DNA of 64,000 bases from Prevotellaceae bacterium UBA2448 (GCA_002342585.1 DDQG01000029.1:1-64000), one strand, 5' to 3'. Positions 26,668-35,606 are shown, numbered from the stretch's first letter. Translations and numbers: made by a program. Notes: generated from the sequence alone by a model not told the origin.

Positions 26668-28392
26668 ATGAGTTACGAAGTTTTTGCAATCGCAACGCGT
26701 CTATTAGGTTCTTTGGCCTTACTCATCTTCGGTATGAAGGTGATGAGTGAAACTCTGCAGAAGATGGCAGGTCCTGGTCTTCGTCACCTATTGGGTCAGA
26801 TGACCACCAACCGAGTTACAGGAATGCTCACAGGTGTGATGGTTACAGCAGCCGTTCAGTCGTCCACAGCTACTACTGTGATGACCGTATCGTTTGTCAA
26901 TGCCGGACTGCTCACCCTTGCGCAAGCCATATCCGTCATCATGGGTGCCAACATTGGAACGACCCTTACGGCATGGATTATGTCAGCAGGATTTGCATTC
27001 AACATTACCAACCTTGTCTGGCCTGTATTCCTTATCGCCATGTTCCTTATTTACAGAAAGAAACACGAAGACATCGGACTTTTCCTCTTTGGTATTTCAT
27101 TTATGTTTCTCGGTCTTGGCACATTGCGCCAGACGGGTATGGACATGAACCTCGGCGAACAACCCGTTGTGCTCAACTTCTTCTCTTCGTTCGACCCGAA
27201 CAGTTTCACTACTACCCTGCTCTTCCTGCTCATCGGTGGCGTACTCACCATGATGTGTCAGTCGTCGGCAGCCGTAATGGCTATCACGATGATACTCTGT
27301 TCGAGTGGTGCCCTGCCTATCTATCAGGGTATAGCCCTTGTGATGGGTGAAAACATCGGAACCACTGTAACGTCAAATCTCGCAGCTCTTACCGCATCCA
27401 CTCAGGCCCGTCGTGCAGCCTTTGCTCATATGTTCTTCAACGTCTTCGGTGTGTGCTGGATACTCTTCATATTCCACCCCTTCATCGACTTTGTCTGCGG
27501 ACTTGTAGGTTTCGACACAGAGATGACCAAGGAGACAGCCGGTCAGGCAGCCTTCCTTGCCAACACAGCCAAACTCAGCGTGGTGCTGGCAGCCTTCCAC
27601 ACCTGTTTCAACGTTCTGAACACCAGCATTCTGATCTGGTTTATTCCTCAGTTGGAACGTCTGGTTTGCTGGGTAATCAAAGACAAAGAAGGTGATAAGG
27701 TGGCAACCGACGACCACACCCTCCGTTTGCAATACATCCAGAGTAACCTCGTGCACACTCCTGAAATCGCCGTTTGGCAGGCACAGAGGGAGACAGCTCA
27801 GTTTGGCGAACGCGTAGAAGCGATGTTCAACATGGTTCTTCAACTGATGAAGGAAAAAGACCTGAAGAAATTCGTGCAACTCTACAGCGAAATTGAAATG
27901 GAAGAGGACATGACCGACCAACTCGAAATCGCCATTGCCAACTACCTGGAACAGTTGAGCGACAACCACCTCTCCGACGACACTAAGTCGAAGATTCGTC
28001 AGATGATGCGCCAGGTAGATGAGTTGGAGTCTATCGGTGATGCCTGCTACAACCTGGCTCGCATATGGAACCGCATAAACGAATCGAAGGAAAAACTCAC
28101 GGAGACGCAAAGCAAGAATCTGCAGTCTATGCTCCAGCTCTGCCAGGAAGCCCTCATACAGATGAACATCGTCGTTGCCGGTCGTCGCGAAGATCAGGAC
28201 ACCAAGGAGACATTCCGCATCGAGAACGAAATCAACCTGCTGCGCCAGCGTCTGAAGAGCGACAATATCGATGCCGTCAACGAACACGAATACAGCTATG
28301 TGCTGGGCACTATGTACTCTGACTTCTTCAACGAGTGCGAAAAACTGGGCGACTACGTAGTCAATGTCGTACAGGCACGTCTTAGCAGATAA
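26668..28392 (+). CDS. Na/Pi cotransporter family protein with C-terminal PhoU-like domain
   Basis: A 574-residue inner-membrane protein. The transporter half (about residues 1-340) has the inverted-repeat signatures QSSTATTVM near 55 and QSSAAVMAI near 198, both typical of NptA/SLC34-type carriers, and GANIGTTLT and GENIGTTVT that follow them. The C-terminal 200 residues are a charged helical PhoU-like bundle. It would import or export phosphate with sodium. The stop precedes the dedA-like start by 19 bp, so the two may share a transcript. Confidence 0.9.
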   Translation: MSYEVFAIATRLLGSLALLIFGMKVMSETLQKMAGPGLRHLLGQMTTNRVTGMLTGVMVTAAVQSSTATTVMTVSFVNAGLLTLAQAISVIMGANIGTTLTAWIMSAGFAFNITNLVWPVFLIAMFLIYRKKHEDIGLFLFGISFMFLGLGTLRQTGMDMNLGEQPVVLNFFSSFDPNSFTTTLLFLLIGGVLTMMCQSSAAVMAITMILCSSGALPIYQGIALVMGENIGTTVTSNLAALTASTQARRAAFAHMFFNVFGVCWILFIFHPFIDFVCGLVGFDTEMTKETAGQAAFLANTAKLSVVLAAFHTCFNVLNTSILIWFIPQLERLVCWVIKDKEGDKVATDDHTLRLQYIQSNLVHTPEIAVWQAQRETAQFGERVEAMFNMVLQLMKEKDLKKFVQLYSEIEMEEDMTDQLEIAIANYLEQLSDNHLSDDTKSKIRQMMRQVDELESIGDACYNLARIWNRINESKEKLTETQSKNLQSMLQLCQEALIQMNIVVAGRREDQDTKETFRIENEINLLRQRLKSDNIDAVNEHEYSYVLGTMYSDFFNECEKLGDYVVNVVQARLSR

Positions 28393-28411
28393 AAAAAGTG
28401 AAACGATAATA

Positions 28412-29047
28412 ATGGAAGAACTAATTCTGAATCTTACCAATGGTGCACTCGACAACCTCAACTACGGTTGGATAGTGCTGTTTATGGCAATAGAGTCCAG
28501 TTTCATACCCTTCCCCTCCGAAGTGGTTATGATTCCCGCTGCCTACATGGCTGCAGAAACAGGCGAAATGACCTACCCGATGATTATCCTTGCCGGCACG
28601 TTCGGAGCCCTGCTCGGAGCGATGGTCAACTACCTGCTCTCGCTCACCCTGGGCAGAGCCGTCATCTACGCCTTTGCCAATTCCCGATTCGGTCATATGT
28701 GTCTGATTGATGCCGACAAAGTGCGTCAGGCAGAACTCTACTTCGACCGTCGCGGAGTCATCTCAACCCTCATCGGGCGTATGATTCCCGCCATCCGACA
28801 ACTCATCTCCATTCCGGCAGGACTGGCTCGCATGAACCTCGGTTCCTTCATCCTCTGCACTTGCATCGGAGCAGCCATCTGGAACACCATCCTCACCGGC
28901 ATCGGATATGCCTTCCACACGATGATGGCAAAGGACGAACTCATCGCCATCGTGTCGCACTACAGCCACATCATCGGCATAACAGCCATTGTATGCGTAG
29001 GCGGATTCATCGCATACCTCATTTATAACGGACTAAAAAAACACTAA
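28412..29047 (+). CDS. DedA family membrane protein
   Basis: A 211-residue inner-membrane protein of the DedA/SNARE-associated family (VTT domain), linked in other bacteria to polyprenyl-phosphate or phospholipid flipping. The ATG at 28412 is preferred over an upstream in-frame start that overlaps the previous gene. It has the family signature ESSFIPFPSEVVMIPAA near residue 25, FGALLGAMVNYLLSLTLGR, and the basic GRMIPAIRQLISIPAG with conserved Arg and Pro. Four to five membrane segments are visible. Nine bases separate it from ffh. Confidence 0.88.
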   Translation: MEELILNLTNGALDNLNYGWIVLFMAIESSFIPFPSEVVMIPAAYMAAETGEMTYPMIILAGTFGALLGAMVNYLLSLTLGRAVIYAFANSRFGHMCLIDADKVRQAELYFDRRGVISTLIGRMIPAIRQLISIPAGLARMNLGSFILCTCIGAAIWNTILTGIGYAFHTMMAKDELIAIVSHYSHIIGITAIVCVGGFIAYLIYNGLKKH

Positions 29048-29056
29048 TATACAGAT

Positions 29057-30403
29057 ATGTTTGAAAACCTATCCGAACGTCTTGAACGTTCATTTAAAAT
29101 ACTCAAGGGTGAAGGAAAAATCACCGAAATCAATGTAGCGGAAACCCTGAAAGACGTGCGCAAGGCACTTCTCGAAGCCGACGTAAACTACAAGGTGGCT
29201 AAGACCTTCACCGACACAGTGAAGCAGAAAGCCCTCGGTCAGAACGTGCTCACCGCCGTGAAACCAGGTCAGCTGATGGTCAAGATTGTCCACGACGAAC
29301 TGGCACAGCTGATGGGTGGCGAGAATGCCGAGATAAACCTCACGGGCAAACCCTCTGTAATCCTCATGGCAGGTTTGAACGGTGCCGGAAAGACCACTAT
29401 GTCGGGCAAACTTGCCCTTTGGCTCACGAAGCAGAAACACAAGAAACCACTGCTGGCAGCCTGCGACACCTTCCGTCCTGCAGCTATGGAACAACTCCGT
29501 GTGCTGGCCGAGCAGGTGGGAGTTCCCTGCTACTTGGAAGAAGGTGCTACCGACCCGGTCAAAGTGGCTGAGAACGCTATCAAGTATGCCAAAGCAAACA
29601 GCTACGACGTAGTCATCGTCGATACAGCCGGTCGTCAGTCGATTGACGAAGAACTGATGGTTCAGATACGAAACATCAAAGACGCCATCAACCCGCAGGA
29701 AACCCTCCTCGTAGTCGATGCGATGATTGGTCAGGAGGCTGTGACTACGGCTAAGGTGTTCAACGAACGACTGGAAATCGACGGAGTCATCCTCACCAAA
29801 CTCGATGGTGACACGCGCGGTGGTGCAGCACTGTCAATACGTAGCGTAGTTGACAAACCAATCAAATTTGTCGGTACTGGCGAGAAGATGGAAGCCCTCG
29901 ACCCCTTCCACCCGGAACGAATGGCCGACCGCATCCTCGGCATGGGCGACATCGTCAGCTTCGTGGAGCGTGCGCAGCAGCAGTTTGACGAAGAAGAAGC
30001 CAAGCGTCTGCAGAAGAAAATAGCCAAGAACAAATACGACTATACCGACTTCTACAACCAGATACAACAGCTGAAGAAGATGGGTAACATCAAAGACCTT
30101 GCAGCTATGATACCGGGTGTAGGTAAAGCTCTTAAAGACATCGACATCGACGACAACGCATTCAAATCGGTCGAGGCAATGATAAACTCTATGACCCCAT
30201 ACGAGCGCACTCATCCCGACTGCATCAACATGTCGCGCAAGCAGCGCATATCGAAGGGTGCGGGAGTGAGTCTCGACGAGATAAACCGCGTCACCAAGCA
30301 GTTCGACCAGATGCGCAAGATGATGCACATGATGAGCGGCAACCGCATGGCAGGTGCTATGCAACAGATGGCACGAATGAAGGGCGGAATGCCGAAGTTC
30401 TAA
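29057..30403 (+). CDS. ffh: Signal recognition particle protein Ffh (SRP54)
   Basis: A 448-residue SRP GTPase that delivers nascent membrane proteins to FtsY and SecYEG. N domain at 1-90; G domain with GLNGAGKTTMSGKLA near 106, DTAGRQ and TKLDGDTRGG. The Met-rich M domain binds SRP RNA and ends QMARMKGGMPKF. It sits nine bases after the dedA-like gene in a rightward run with folD. The probable SRP RNA partner is encoded at 26338-26433. Confidence 0.97.
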   Translation: MFENLSERLERSFKILKGEGKITEINVAETLKDVRKALLEADVNYKVAKTFTDTVKQKALGQNVLTAVKPGQLMVKIVHDELAQLMGGENAEINLTGKPSVILMAGLNGAGKTTMSGKLALWLTKQKHKKPLLAACDTFRPAAMEQLRVLAEQVGVPCYLEEGATDPVKVAENAIKYAKANSYDVVIVDTAGRQSIDEELMVQIRNIKDAINPQETLLVVDAMIGQEAVTTAKVFNERLEIDGVILTKLDGDTRGGAALSIRSVVDKPIKFVGTGEKMEALDPFHPERMADRILGMGDIVSFVERAQQQFDEEEAKRLQKKIAKNKYDYTDFYNQIQQLKKMGNIKDLAAMIPGVGKALKDIDIDDNAFKSVEAMINSMTPYERTHPDCINMSRKQRISKGAGVSLDEINRVTKQFDQMRKMMHMMSGNRMAGAMQQMARMKGGMPKF

Positions 30404-30404
30404 T

Positions 30405-30521
30405 GGTTAAAGGTTAACGGTTAAAGGTTAAAGGTTATTGACCTTAGCCAACTGTAAACTGTAAACCGTAAACCGTAAACTATTTTTCAATTTTCAACTT
30501 TCAATTTTCAATTATCAATTA
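30405..30521 (+). repeat. Three consecutive heptamer arrays between ffh and folD
   Basis: In order: GGTTAAA-type units (30405-30436), CTGTAAA/CCGTAAA units (30451-30481) and TTTTCAA-type units (30484-30521). All have a 7-bp period but different consensus. They fill almost the entire 124-bp gap. Confidence 0.85.
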
Positions 30522-30527
30522 TACAGA

Positions 30528-31409
30528 ATGCAATTAATCGACGGAAAAGCAACAGCTGCGAGCATCAAGAAAGAGATAGCAGCAGAAGTAGAACAGATAG
30601 TAAGCCGAGGAGGCAAGCGTCCTCACCTGGCAGCGATCCTTGTCGGTCACGACGGAGGCAGCGAAACATACGTAAAGAACAAAGTACTTGCATGCGAAGA
30701 GTGTGGATTCACCTCTACCCTGCTGCGCTTCGAGGACGACATAACAGAGGAGTTTCTCTTGAAACAGGTGGAGAAACTGAACAACGACCCCGACGTGGAC
30801 GGATTTATCGTTCAGTTGCCTTTGCCAAAGCACATCAGCGAACAGAAGGTGACTATGGCAATCGACTACCGCAAGGATGTTGACGGATTCCACCCCATCA
30901 ACGTAGGTCGCATGGCTATCGGACTGCCCTGCTACATTTCAGCTACTCCGCTTGGCATCACCGACCTGCTGGCTCGTTACAACATCGAGACCCGTGGTAA
31001 GAAATGCGTCATACTGGGTCGTTCGAACATCGTAGGCAAACCGATGGCACAACTCATGATGCAGAAGCGCACACCGGGCGACTGCACCGTAACCGTGCTC
31101 CACAGTCACTCGCAGAACATAAAAGAAGAATGTCGCGAGGCGGACATCATCATCGCAGCAATGGGTGTGCCCAACTTTGTCACAGCCGACATGGTGAAGC
31201 CCGGAGCAGTAATCATCGACGTAGGCACAACCCGCGTGCCCGACTCTACTCGTAAGTCAGGCTTCCGTCTCAATGGCGACGTGAAGTTCGACGAAGTAGC
31301 TGAGAAGTGCTCCTTCATCACTCCTGTTCCAGGTGGCGTAGGACCGATGACCATCTGTTCTCTGATGAAGAACACCCTGCTCGCAGGCAAGAAAGCAATC
31401 TACGAGTAG
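30528..31409 (+). CDS. folD: Methylenetetrahydrofolate dehydrogenase / cyclohydrolase FolD
   Basis: A 293-residue bifunctional one-carbon enzyme. Motifs are SETYVKNKVLACEECG (substrate Tyr and Lys), VDGFIVQLPLPKHI, GRSNIVGKPMAQLM (dinucleotide-binding loop) and TPVPGGVGPMTICSLM near the C-terminus. Length is normal. The ATG at 30528 begins MQLIDGKATA, as usual for FolD. A stem-loop follows about 45 bp downstream. Confidence 0.96.
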   Translation: MQLIDGKATAASIKKEIAAEVEQIVSRGGKRPHLAAILVGHDGGSETYVKNKVLACEECGFTSTLLRFEDDITEEFLLKQVEKLNNDPDVDGFIVQLPLPKHISEQKVTMAIDYRKDVDGFHPINVGRMAIGLPCYISATPLGITDLLARYNIETRGKKCVILGRSNIVGKPMAQLMMQKRTPGDCTVTVLHSHSQNIKEECREADIIIAAMGVPNFVTADMVKPGAVIIDVGTTRVPDSTRKSGFRLNGDVKFDEVAEKCSFITPVPGGVGPMTICSLMKNTLLAGKKAIYE

Positions 31410-31455
31410 CCAAGTTTTTTTTGTCAAGAATTAGAGAATTATAAATAAAAAAAGA

Positions 31456-31498
31456 ACCCCTCTCACGCATCACTGCTTGGGAGGGGTAATTTCATCTT
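31456..31498 (+). terminator. Probable terminator after folD
   Basis: Arms ACCCCTC and GAGGGGT with an 18-base loop, followed by a U-rich AATTTCATCTTTT. The large loop makes it weaker than the others here. Confidence 0.55.
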
Positions 31499-31622
31499 TT
31501 CTGGCCGACGCCAGTGATACTTTGAAAAATAAAGGGAAAATGTATTTATTTAAAATTACCTTTGCAAAAGTACGCATAAAAGCTGAAAACTGCAAAAATT
31601 TTTGATAAAAAAATCGTTTTTG

Positions 31623-31654
31623 TTTGGTATTTCTCGAATATAGTCTTACCTTTG
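31623..31654 (+). promoter_or_regulatory. Promoter of tRNA-His
   Basis: TTTG at 31623-31626, a 20-bp spacer and TACCTTTG at 31647-31654. Confidence 0.7.
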
Positions 31655-31694
31655 CACCGCAATTGAGGGAGGGGTCTCCCGAAAGAGCATACAT

Positions 31695-31769
31695 GGTGGA
31701 TGTAGTTCAGTTGGTTAGAGCGTCAGATTGTGGTTCTGAATGTCGTGGGTTCGAGTCCCACCCTCCACC
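31695..31769 (+). tRNA. tRNA-His (anticodon GTG)
   Basis: The cloverleaf has an extra G at 31695 opposite the discriminator C, the tRNA-His hallmark. Anticodon GTG is at 31730-31732 in loop TTGTGGT, with a fully paired anticodon stem. T-arm is GTGGG/CCCAC. The acceptor GTGGATG pairs CCTCCAC with one T-C mismatch at position 6-67. CCA is not encoded. Confidence 0.93.
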
Positions 31770-31781
31770 CTCTCAAAGATA

Positions 31782-31818
31782 AATCCCTGCAACGTGATTG
31801 TTGCAGGGATTCTTTGTT
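31782..31818 (+). terminator. Terminator of tRNA-His
   Basis: Perfect 12-bp stem AATCCCTGCAAC / GTTGCAGGGATT with a 6-base loop, followed by CTTTGTTT. Confidence 0.8.
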
Positions 31819-31826
31819 TCCGGGGT

Positions 31827-32282
31827 TTATCGGACGGTTATCCACACCCCTTCGCCTTGGTCTTTTGCGTCGGAAATCTTCTTCATCACGCGGTGGAGCC
31901 ACAGACGGGAGTCGAGCACCTTGCCCACTTCGCGGTTTTCACCTACGAGGATGCAGCCCTCGGTGTCCTTTGCTGTGTTGCCGGCATGGATGCGTATGCC
32001 CTTCCATTGTCGGTTGAACACTGGACCGCCGAGCAGTATTGGCAGCCATGCTTCGAACTTAGGAGAATAGCTGATGACTACGGCGTACCTGCCCTCTGGT
32101 ATGGCACTTCTGCCCTTCACCTTGTATGCTCCGTGTTTGTAGTCTCGCCACGTGGGTTCGAGAGTGTCGCAGAGGTAAGTACTGTCGATGGGTTCTCCGT
32201 CTGGGTCGAAACCCTTGCTCATTTCAAGTTTGCCTATCGTGTAGGTCTTGCGTTTTGCTATACGAGTTAATATCAGTTCCAT
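31827..32282 (-). CDS. DUF5675 family protein
   Basis: A 151-residue protein without a signal peptide. It matches the DUF5675 family found in phage and Bacteroidota genomes: CDTLEPTW, IPEGRYAVVISYSPKF, and IRIHAGNTAKDTEGCILVG, where His, Asp and Cys resemble an L,D-transpeptidase-like or endolysin-like active site. The biochemical role is not established. It is the last gene of a leftward set with the VirE/DUF3987-like and BRO genes. Directly upstream (32296-32332) is an octamer array of the TTGTCACA type that is also present in the two larger repeat elements. Confidence 0.8.
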   Translation of the reverse strand: MELILTRIAKRKTYTIGKLEMSKGFDPDGEPIDSTYLCDTLEPTWRDYKHGAYKVKGRSAIPEGRYAVVISYSPKFEAWLPILLGGPVFNRQWKGIRIHAGNTAKDTEGCILVGENREVGKVLDSRLWLHRVMKKISDAKDQGEGVWITVR

Positions 32283-32295
32283 ACTATTTGAATAT

Positions 32296-32332
32296 GCTTA
32301 ATGTTATAATGTGACAAAGTTACAATGTGACA
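32296..32332 (-). repeat. Octamer array, partial third copy of the element
   Basis: Read leftward it has TTGTCACA, TTGTAACT, TTGTCACA and TTATAACA followed by TTAAG, matching one arm of the elements at 3.2-3.5 kb and 44.6-44.9 kb. It lies 13 bases before the DUF5675 start. Confidence 0.8.
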
Positions 32333-32343
32333 ATTTTGGAAAA

Positions 32344-32381
32344 TTCTCAACTTTCAACTCTCAACTCTCAACTTTCAACTT
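32344..32381 (-). repeat. TCTCAAC/TTTCAAC heptamer array
   Basis: Five 7-bp units overlap the last codons of the VirE/DUF3987-like gene and the spacer after it. Confidence 0.75.
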
Positions 32382-34568
32382 ACTCCAGTGGTTGCGCCCG
32401 GTCTTCTCTATCCAGCCGTCGCGCATCCAGCGAGAGATGATCATGCGCAGGGCAGACTCGTTGCAGAAGCCTTGTTTCAGTGCTCGCAGGTCTTCGATGG
32501 TGAATGCAGGAGGCAGGCTGTCGAACACGCTATGGTTGGTTCCGCGACGCTTACACTCGTCCTCCGCACATACATACTCATTTCTGAGAGCATCTCCGAA
32601 CGTCTTGATTTGTTGGTCGAGACAGTAGTCAGCCATCATCAGTGCAAAGTCAAGACAAGCCTTCGTTTCCTTCTCCTTGCCGCTGAGCAGATGAAATACG
32701 ACACCGCATCGGAACCCGATTACCGCTGCACGTTTTCGGTAAACGTCCTTCACGTGGTCGATGTCCTTTGCAGCCTCCACTCGTTTCTGCTCCACCCACT
32801 CTTCTATCGCCTTTCTCAGGCGCGGAGTGTCAACCAGTCCAGTGACGGAACGCAAGCGGGTTACAGCCTGCCCGATTCGTGCTTCGTCCTCAGCCGAACG
32901 GTGGCGGAACTTAGGCATCTTCGAGAACGAGGCATCGGGCATTTCGGCAACAAGGATTCGCGAACTGAGACCATTTTCTATGTTGTCCGATTTGAAACAC
33001 TTCCTCATGGCTCCGTTTGTGCCGAGCATTGTCCAGTTGTAGGCAACATTCACCACTCCCGACTCGGCTGCATCTGAGTTGTAGTCCTGTCCCCACTCTC
33101 CCTTGTCGAAGGCAAGTCGATAGACATCGTACTTCGAACTCCACGACCCTGCCCCATTGGTTTTGCGGAGGGTGTCCAGTTCCTCGCCGAAGGAATAGAG
33201 GGTGTGTCCTTGCGCATTCTTGAAACGTTTCAGAAGCGTGGAACAGCTTACCGTCACGGGCACCATTCTTATCAGCACGTGCGGGTCGTCGGGAGCCTTC
33301 TCGTTTGCCTTACGGCTCTTCTTGCGCTCCTTCCACTCCTCCTCGCGTTTGCGAGCAAGGGCATCTTCCTCTTCAAACTGACGTTTCCACACATCGACAG
33401 CATTCTTCACCACACTCTTGTTGCTTGCCTGCTCACCACGGATAATCGACATGAGTCCGAGGTGATGCAAATTGCCGTCGCAATACTCCACCTGCACCTG
33501 GTCGGCATAGGCAGCAGCTATGGGAAGTACGCCACAGAGCACCGGCATGTGCATCGACTCCGGCACACCTACAAGGCTTTCCTTCAGACCAATTGGCAGT
33601 TTTTGAGGTGACAGGTGAGAGGTGACAGGTGACAGGTCTTCGTTTTGGTTTTCGTTTTCGTTAATATAGTTATCGTTTTCGTTCAAAACTCTTACGATGT
33701 CATCCATCAGGCGCGAACCCTTAGTCGGTTCTTTACAAGCTGAGTGGATGATGCTCTTCATTTCCTGTTCTGGCAGACCGAATCGTGGCATCACTTCCAG
33801 CAGCCAGTCCTCCGAGTCGTCGCAGATAGCTCGCAAGTTTGCAGCCAGTTTGTGCAGACGGTCGTTGCGCTCTCCCTCGGTTGGTTCGCCTCCAGTGCGA
33901 CGCCAATACTCAGCGATGATAGAGGTATAAGGAATGCCCTTAAAGGTTGAAGGGAAAGACCCTCCTAAATCCTCCCTGTTTATGGAGGACTTGAGGTTAC
34001 TGTCCGCACCGGGTTCTCCCCCTACACAGGGGGAGTTAGAGAGGGTCTCTTGAACCTCAAAAATGGAATCATCGAGATAATGCAGTTGCGCGGTAGTAGT
34101 TGTAAAGAAAACTCTTGTAATATCCTTTGCACCTTCATCGTACTGCACTCCGAGCAGGTCGCTTGCCCACTTGAGGTTGTCCTCTTGTGAGAGTTCGGGG
34201 CGGCGGCGGAACACGAGGTGGTAACCGGCTCCGCGGGCACTTTCCTCGAGCATCAGAAGTCCCAGTTCGTCCTTCTTCTCCAGGATGCGCTGCTTGGTGG
34301 GTTCCATTTCCTCGGCAGCGATGTGGTCAACGTCCATTCCGATGGTGCTGCTCATGTGCTTCGAGCCCTTCAGCGAACCGTCTTCGTTAGGCAGACATGA
34401 GTAGTTCATCTGCACGAGCGAACTCTTCAGTTTCTCGTTACCGCCACGCACCTTACGCATCAGCATCTTCTGTGTTTCGCTGTCTCTCTGTGCCAGATAT
34501 TCCTCTCTGGTGAGGATGGGGCGCATCATCTTTGCCCCATCCTTTATATATATCATGTGTACACTCAT
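32361..34568 (-). CDS. VirE N-terminal / DUF3987-like protein (BT4734-type)
   Basis: A 735-residue protein. The N-terminal ~200 residues match the BT4734/VirE-N domain, a primase-like module (MDVDHIAAEEMEPTKQRILE, GAGYHLVFRRRPELS). The middle resembles the DUF3987/VirE helicase-like region, with SIIRGEQASNKSVVKN standing where a P-loop would be but degenerate. The C-terminal part has winged-helix-like segments. A low-complexity hinge near residues 300-325 (NENENQNED) is encoded by GAAAAC hexamers and AGGTGAC heptamers. It starts four bases after the BRO stop. The function of this widespread Bacteroidota family is unresolved. Confidence 0.78.
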   Translation of the reverse strand: MSVHMIYIKDGAKMMRPILTREEYLAQRDSETQKMLMRKVRGGNEKLKSSLVQMNYSCLPNEDGSLKGSKHMSSTIGMDVDHIAAEEMEPTKQRILEKKDELGLLMLEESARGAGYHLVFRRRPELSQEDNLKWASDLLGVQYDEGAKDITRVFFTTTTAQLHYLDDSIFEVQETLSNSPCVGGEPGADSNLKSSINREDLGGSFPSTFKGIPYTSIIAEYWRRTGGEPTEGERNDRLHKLAANLRAICDDSEDWLLEVMPRFGLPEQEMKSIIHSACKEPTKGSRLMDDIVRVLNENDNYINENENQNEDLSPVTSHLSPQKLPIGLKESLVGVPESMHMPVLCGVLPIAAAYADQVQVEYCDGNLHHLGLMSIIRGEQASNKSVVKNAVDVWKRQFEEEDALARKREEEWKERKKSRKANEKAPDDPHVLIRMVPVTVSCSTLLKRFKNAQGHTLYSFGEELDTLRKTNGAGSWSSKYDVYRLAFDKGEWGQDYNSDAAESGVVNVAYNWTMLGTNGAMRKCFKSDNIENGLSSRILVAEMPDASFSKMPKFRHRSAEDEARIGQAVTRLRSVTGLVDTPRLRKAIEEWVEQKRVEAAKDIDHVKDVYRKRAAVIGFRCGVVFHLLSGKEKETKACLDFALMMADYCLDQQIKTFGDALRNEYVCAEDECKRRGTNHSVFDSLPPAFTIEDLRALKQGFCNESALRMIISRWMRDGWIEKTGRNHWSKLKVES
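33606..33682. repeat. AGGTGAC heptamers and GTTTTC hexamers inside a coding region
   Basis: Four 7-bp units (AGGTGAC, AGGTGAG, AGGTGAC, AGGTGAC) at 33606-33638 are followed by GTTTTC/GTTTTG hexamers to 33682. Translated on the minus strand they form the low-complexity hinge of the VirE-like protein. Confidence 0.75.
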
Positions 34569-34571
34569 AGG

Positions 34572-35309
34572 TTAGAAATTGAAGTTAAGTTGAACATTAG
34601 CGGTAAACTCTCTTGGCATTTTCCTCACCGCCATGTTGAGGAAGTCCACCCCTTTCGGAGTCCACACCATGTAGCGCGTAGTGCGTTGTTTGCCCTTCAG
34701 ACTGAAGCAGTAGAAGTGGCGCACCTCGGTCAGCCCCTTGTCCTGCAGTTCGTCGCAGAGTTGCCAGCGGCGGTTCTTTCGGTGCTGAATGCCCATGCTC
34801 ATGAGCAGGTTGTTGAACGACATCACGTCCATGCCCCACATTGCTGCCACCTGCGTAGCCGTCAGACAGTCCTCGTTCTGCGCATTCACCATCTGTATGG
34901 TATTGCGCATGATGATGCAGGCACGTTCTACGATTTCCTCGTCAGAGAACTGTCGTCCCTCGGCATCGTGAGTGGGAATGTAGCCGCCAGTCATTCTGAT
35001 TTGCGGCAGCACCTCACTGGTCACCCAGCGCTTGAACGCCTTAGCCTGTTCCAACTTCGAAGAGAGGATGAGAGAGTAAAGACCCGACTCGTTGATGAGG
35101 ATTACTTTTCGGTTCTGACCTGAGAGAACGAATCGTTCCTCCAGCTTGTCTTCTTTATCTACATGGTCGCGTATGGCTTTAGTTGTATTGTTATACCCCA
35201 GTGCCTTTGCTACGTCCTTACCTACGAAGAAGGTCTCGCCCTTCTGATTTGTCACTGTACGGATTTCTCCGAAAATTTCGTTTTTGAATACTTGAATTGA
35301 AGTTTTCAT
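34572..35309 (-). CDS. BRO-domain phage antirepressor-like protein
   Basis: A 245-residue DNA-binding protein. The ATG at 35309 (MKTSIQVFKNEIFGEIRTV) matches the usual BRO-N start; a 14-codon upstream extension is not needed. The BRO-N domain covers about residues 1-105 (FVGKDVAKALGYNNTTKAI, LINESGLYSLILSSKL, FKRWVTSEVLPQIRMTGGY). The C-terminal half has a KilA-C/Phage_pRha-like region with TQVAAMWGMDVMSFNNLL. Antirepressors of this type relieve phage repressors. A promoter (TACCTTTG) and a terminator hairpin lie upstream, and the VirE-like gene follows immediately. Confidence 0.85.
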   Translation of the reverse strand: MKTSIQVFKNEIFGEIRTVTNQKGETFFVGKDVAKALGYNNTTKAIRDHVDKEDKLEERFVLSGQNRKVILINESGLYSLILSSKLEQAKAFKRWVTSEVLPQIRMTGGYIPTHDAEGRQFSDEEIVERACIIMRNTIQMVNAQNEDCLTATQVAAMWGMDVMSFNNLLMSMGIQHRKNRRWQLCDELQDKGLTEVRHFYCFSLKGKQRTTRYMVWTPKGVDFLNMAVRKMPREFTANVQLNFNF

Positions 35310-35429
35310 AATTTTGAGTTTTGCGAGAAGAAGGTCGGATTCTTTGGCCATTTACTCGAGAACATCCTCCTCGCTTCAACTCAGGTTGATAATGAATGAT
35401 TTTTTTGTACATTATTTTCAAATGCATGA

Positions 35430-35460
35430 CAAAGGTAAGGGCATAAAAACACCCGACGAA
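35430..35460 (-). promoter_or_regulatory. Predicted promoter of the BRO operon
   Basis: On the minus strand TTCG at about 35460-35457, a 19-bp spacer and TACCTTTG at 35437-35430. The leader is about 115 bases and the -33 end overlaps the terminator hairpin at 35446-35479. Confidence 0.55.
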
Positions 35461-35479
35461 GATAATCCTCATCGGGTGG
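35443..35479 (-). terminator. Terminator hairpin downstream of the S24/UmuD-like gene
   Basis: On the minus strand arms CACCCGA and TCGGGTG enclose further partial pairing and are followed by five T. It separates the S24 gene from the BRO operon. Confidence 0.7.
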
Positions 35480-35594
35480 GAGTTTGTGGGAGTTTTGGTG
35501 GGAGTTTTACACTTTTGGTGGGAGTTTTTAAAAGAAAACCCTCCAAAACATCTTTTTTCGTGCAGAGTTTTGGAGAGTTTTATGGAGAGTTTTG
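35476..35594. repeat. Iteron-like direct repeats in two arrays
   Basis: GTGGGAGTTT occurs at 35476, 35486, 35498 and 35518. A related set, TGCAGAGTTT and TGGAGAGTTT twice, occurs at 35561, 35571 and 35583. Both arrays share the same 10 then 12 bp offsets. They lie in the 3' spacer of the S24 gene and upstream of BRO. Confidence 0.8.
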
Positions 35595-35606
35595 GAAAAA
35601 CGAGGT

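Noticed and set aside
34557..35123. A 188-codon plus-strand ORF opposite the BRO gene
   Set aside because: It is the antisense of a well-supported BRO-domain gene and its His/Leu-rich product looks like a shadow translation.
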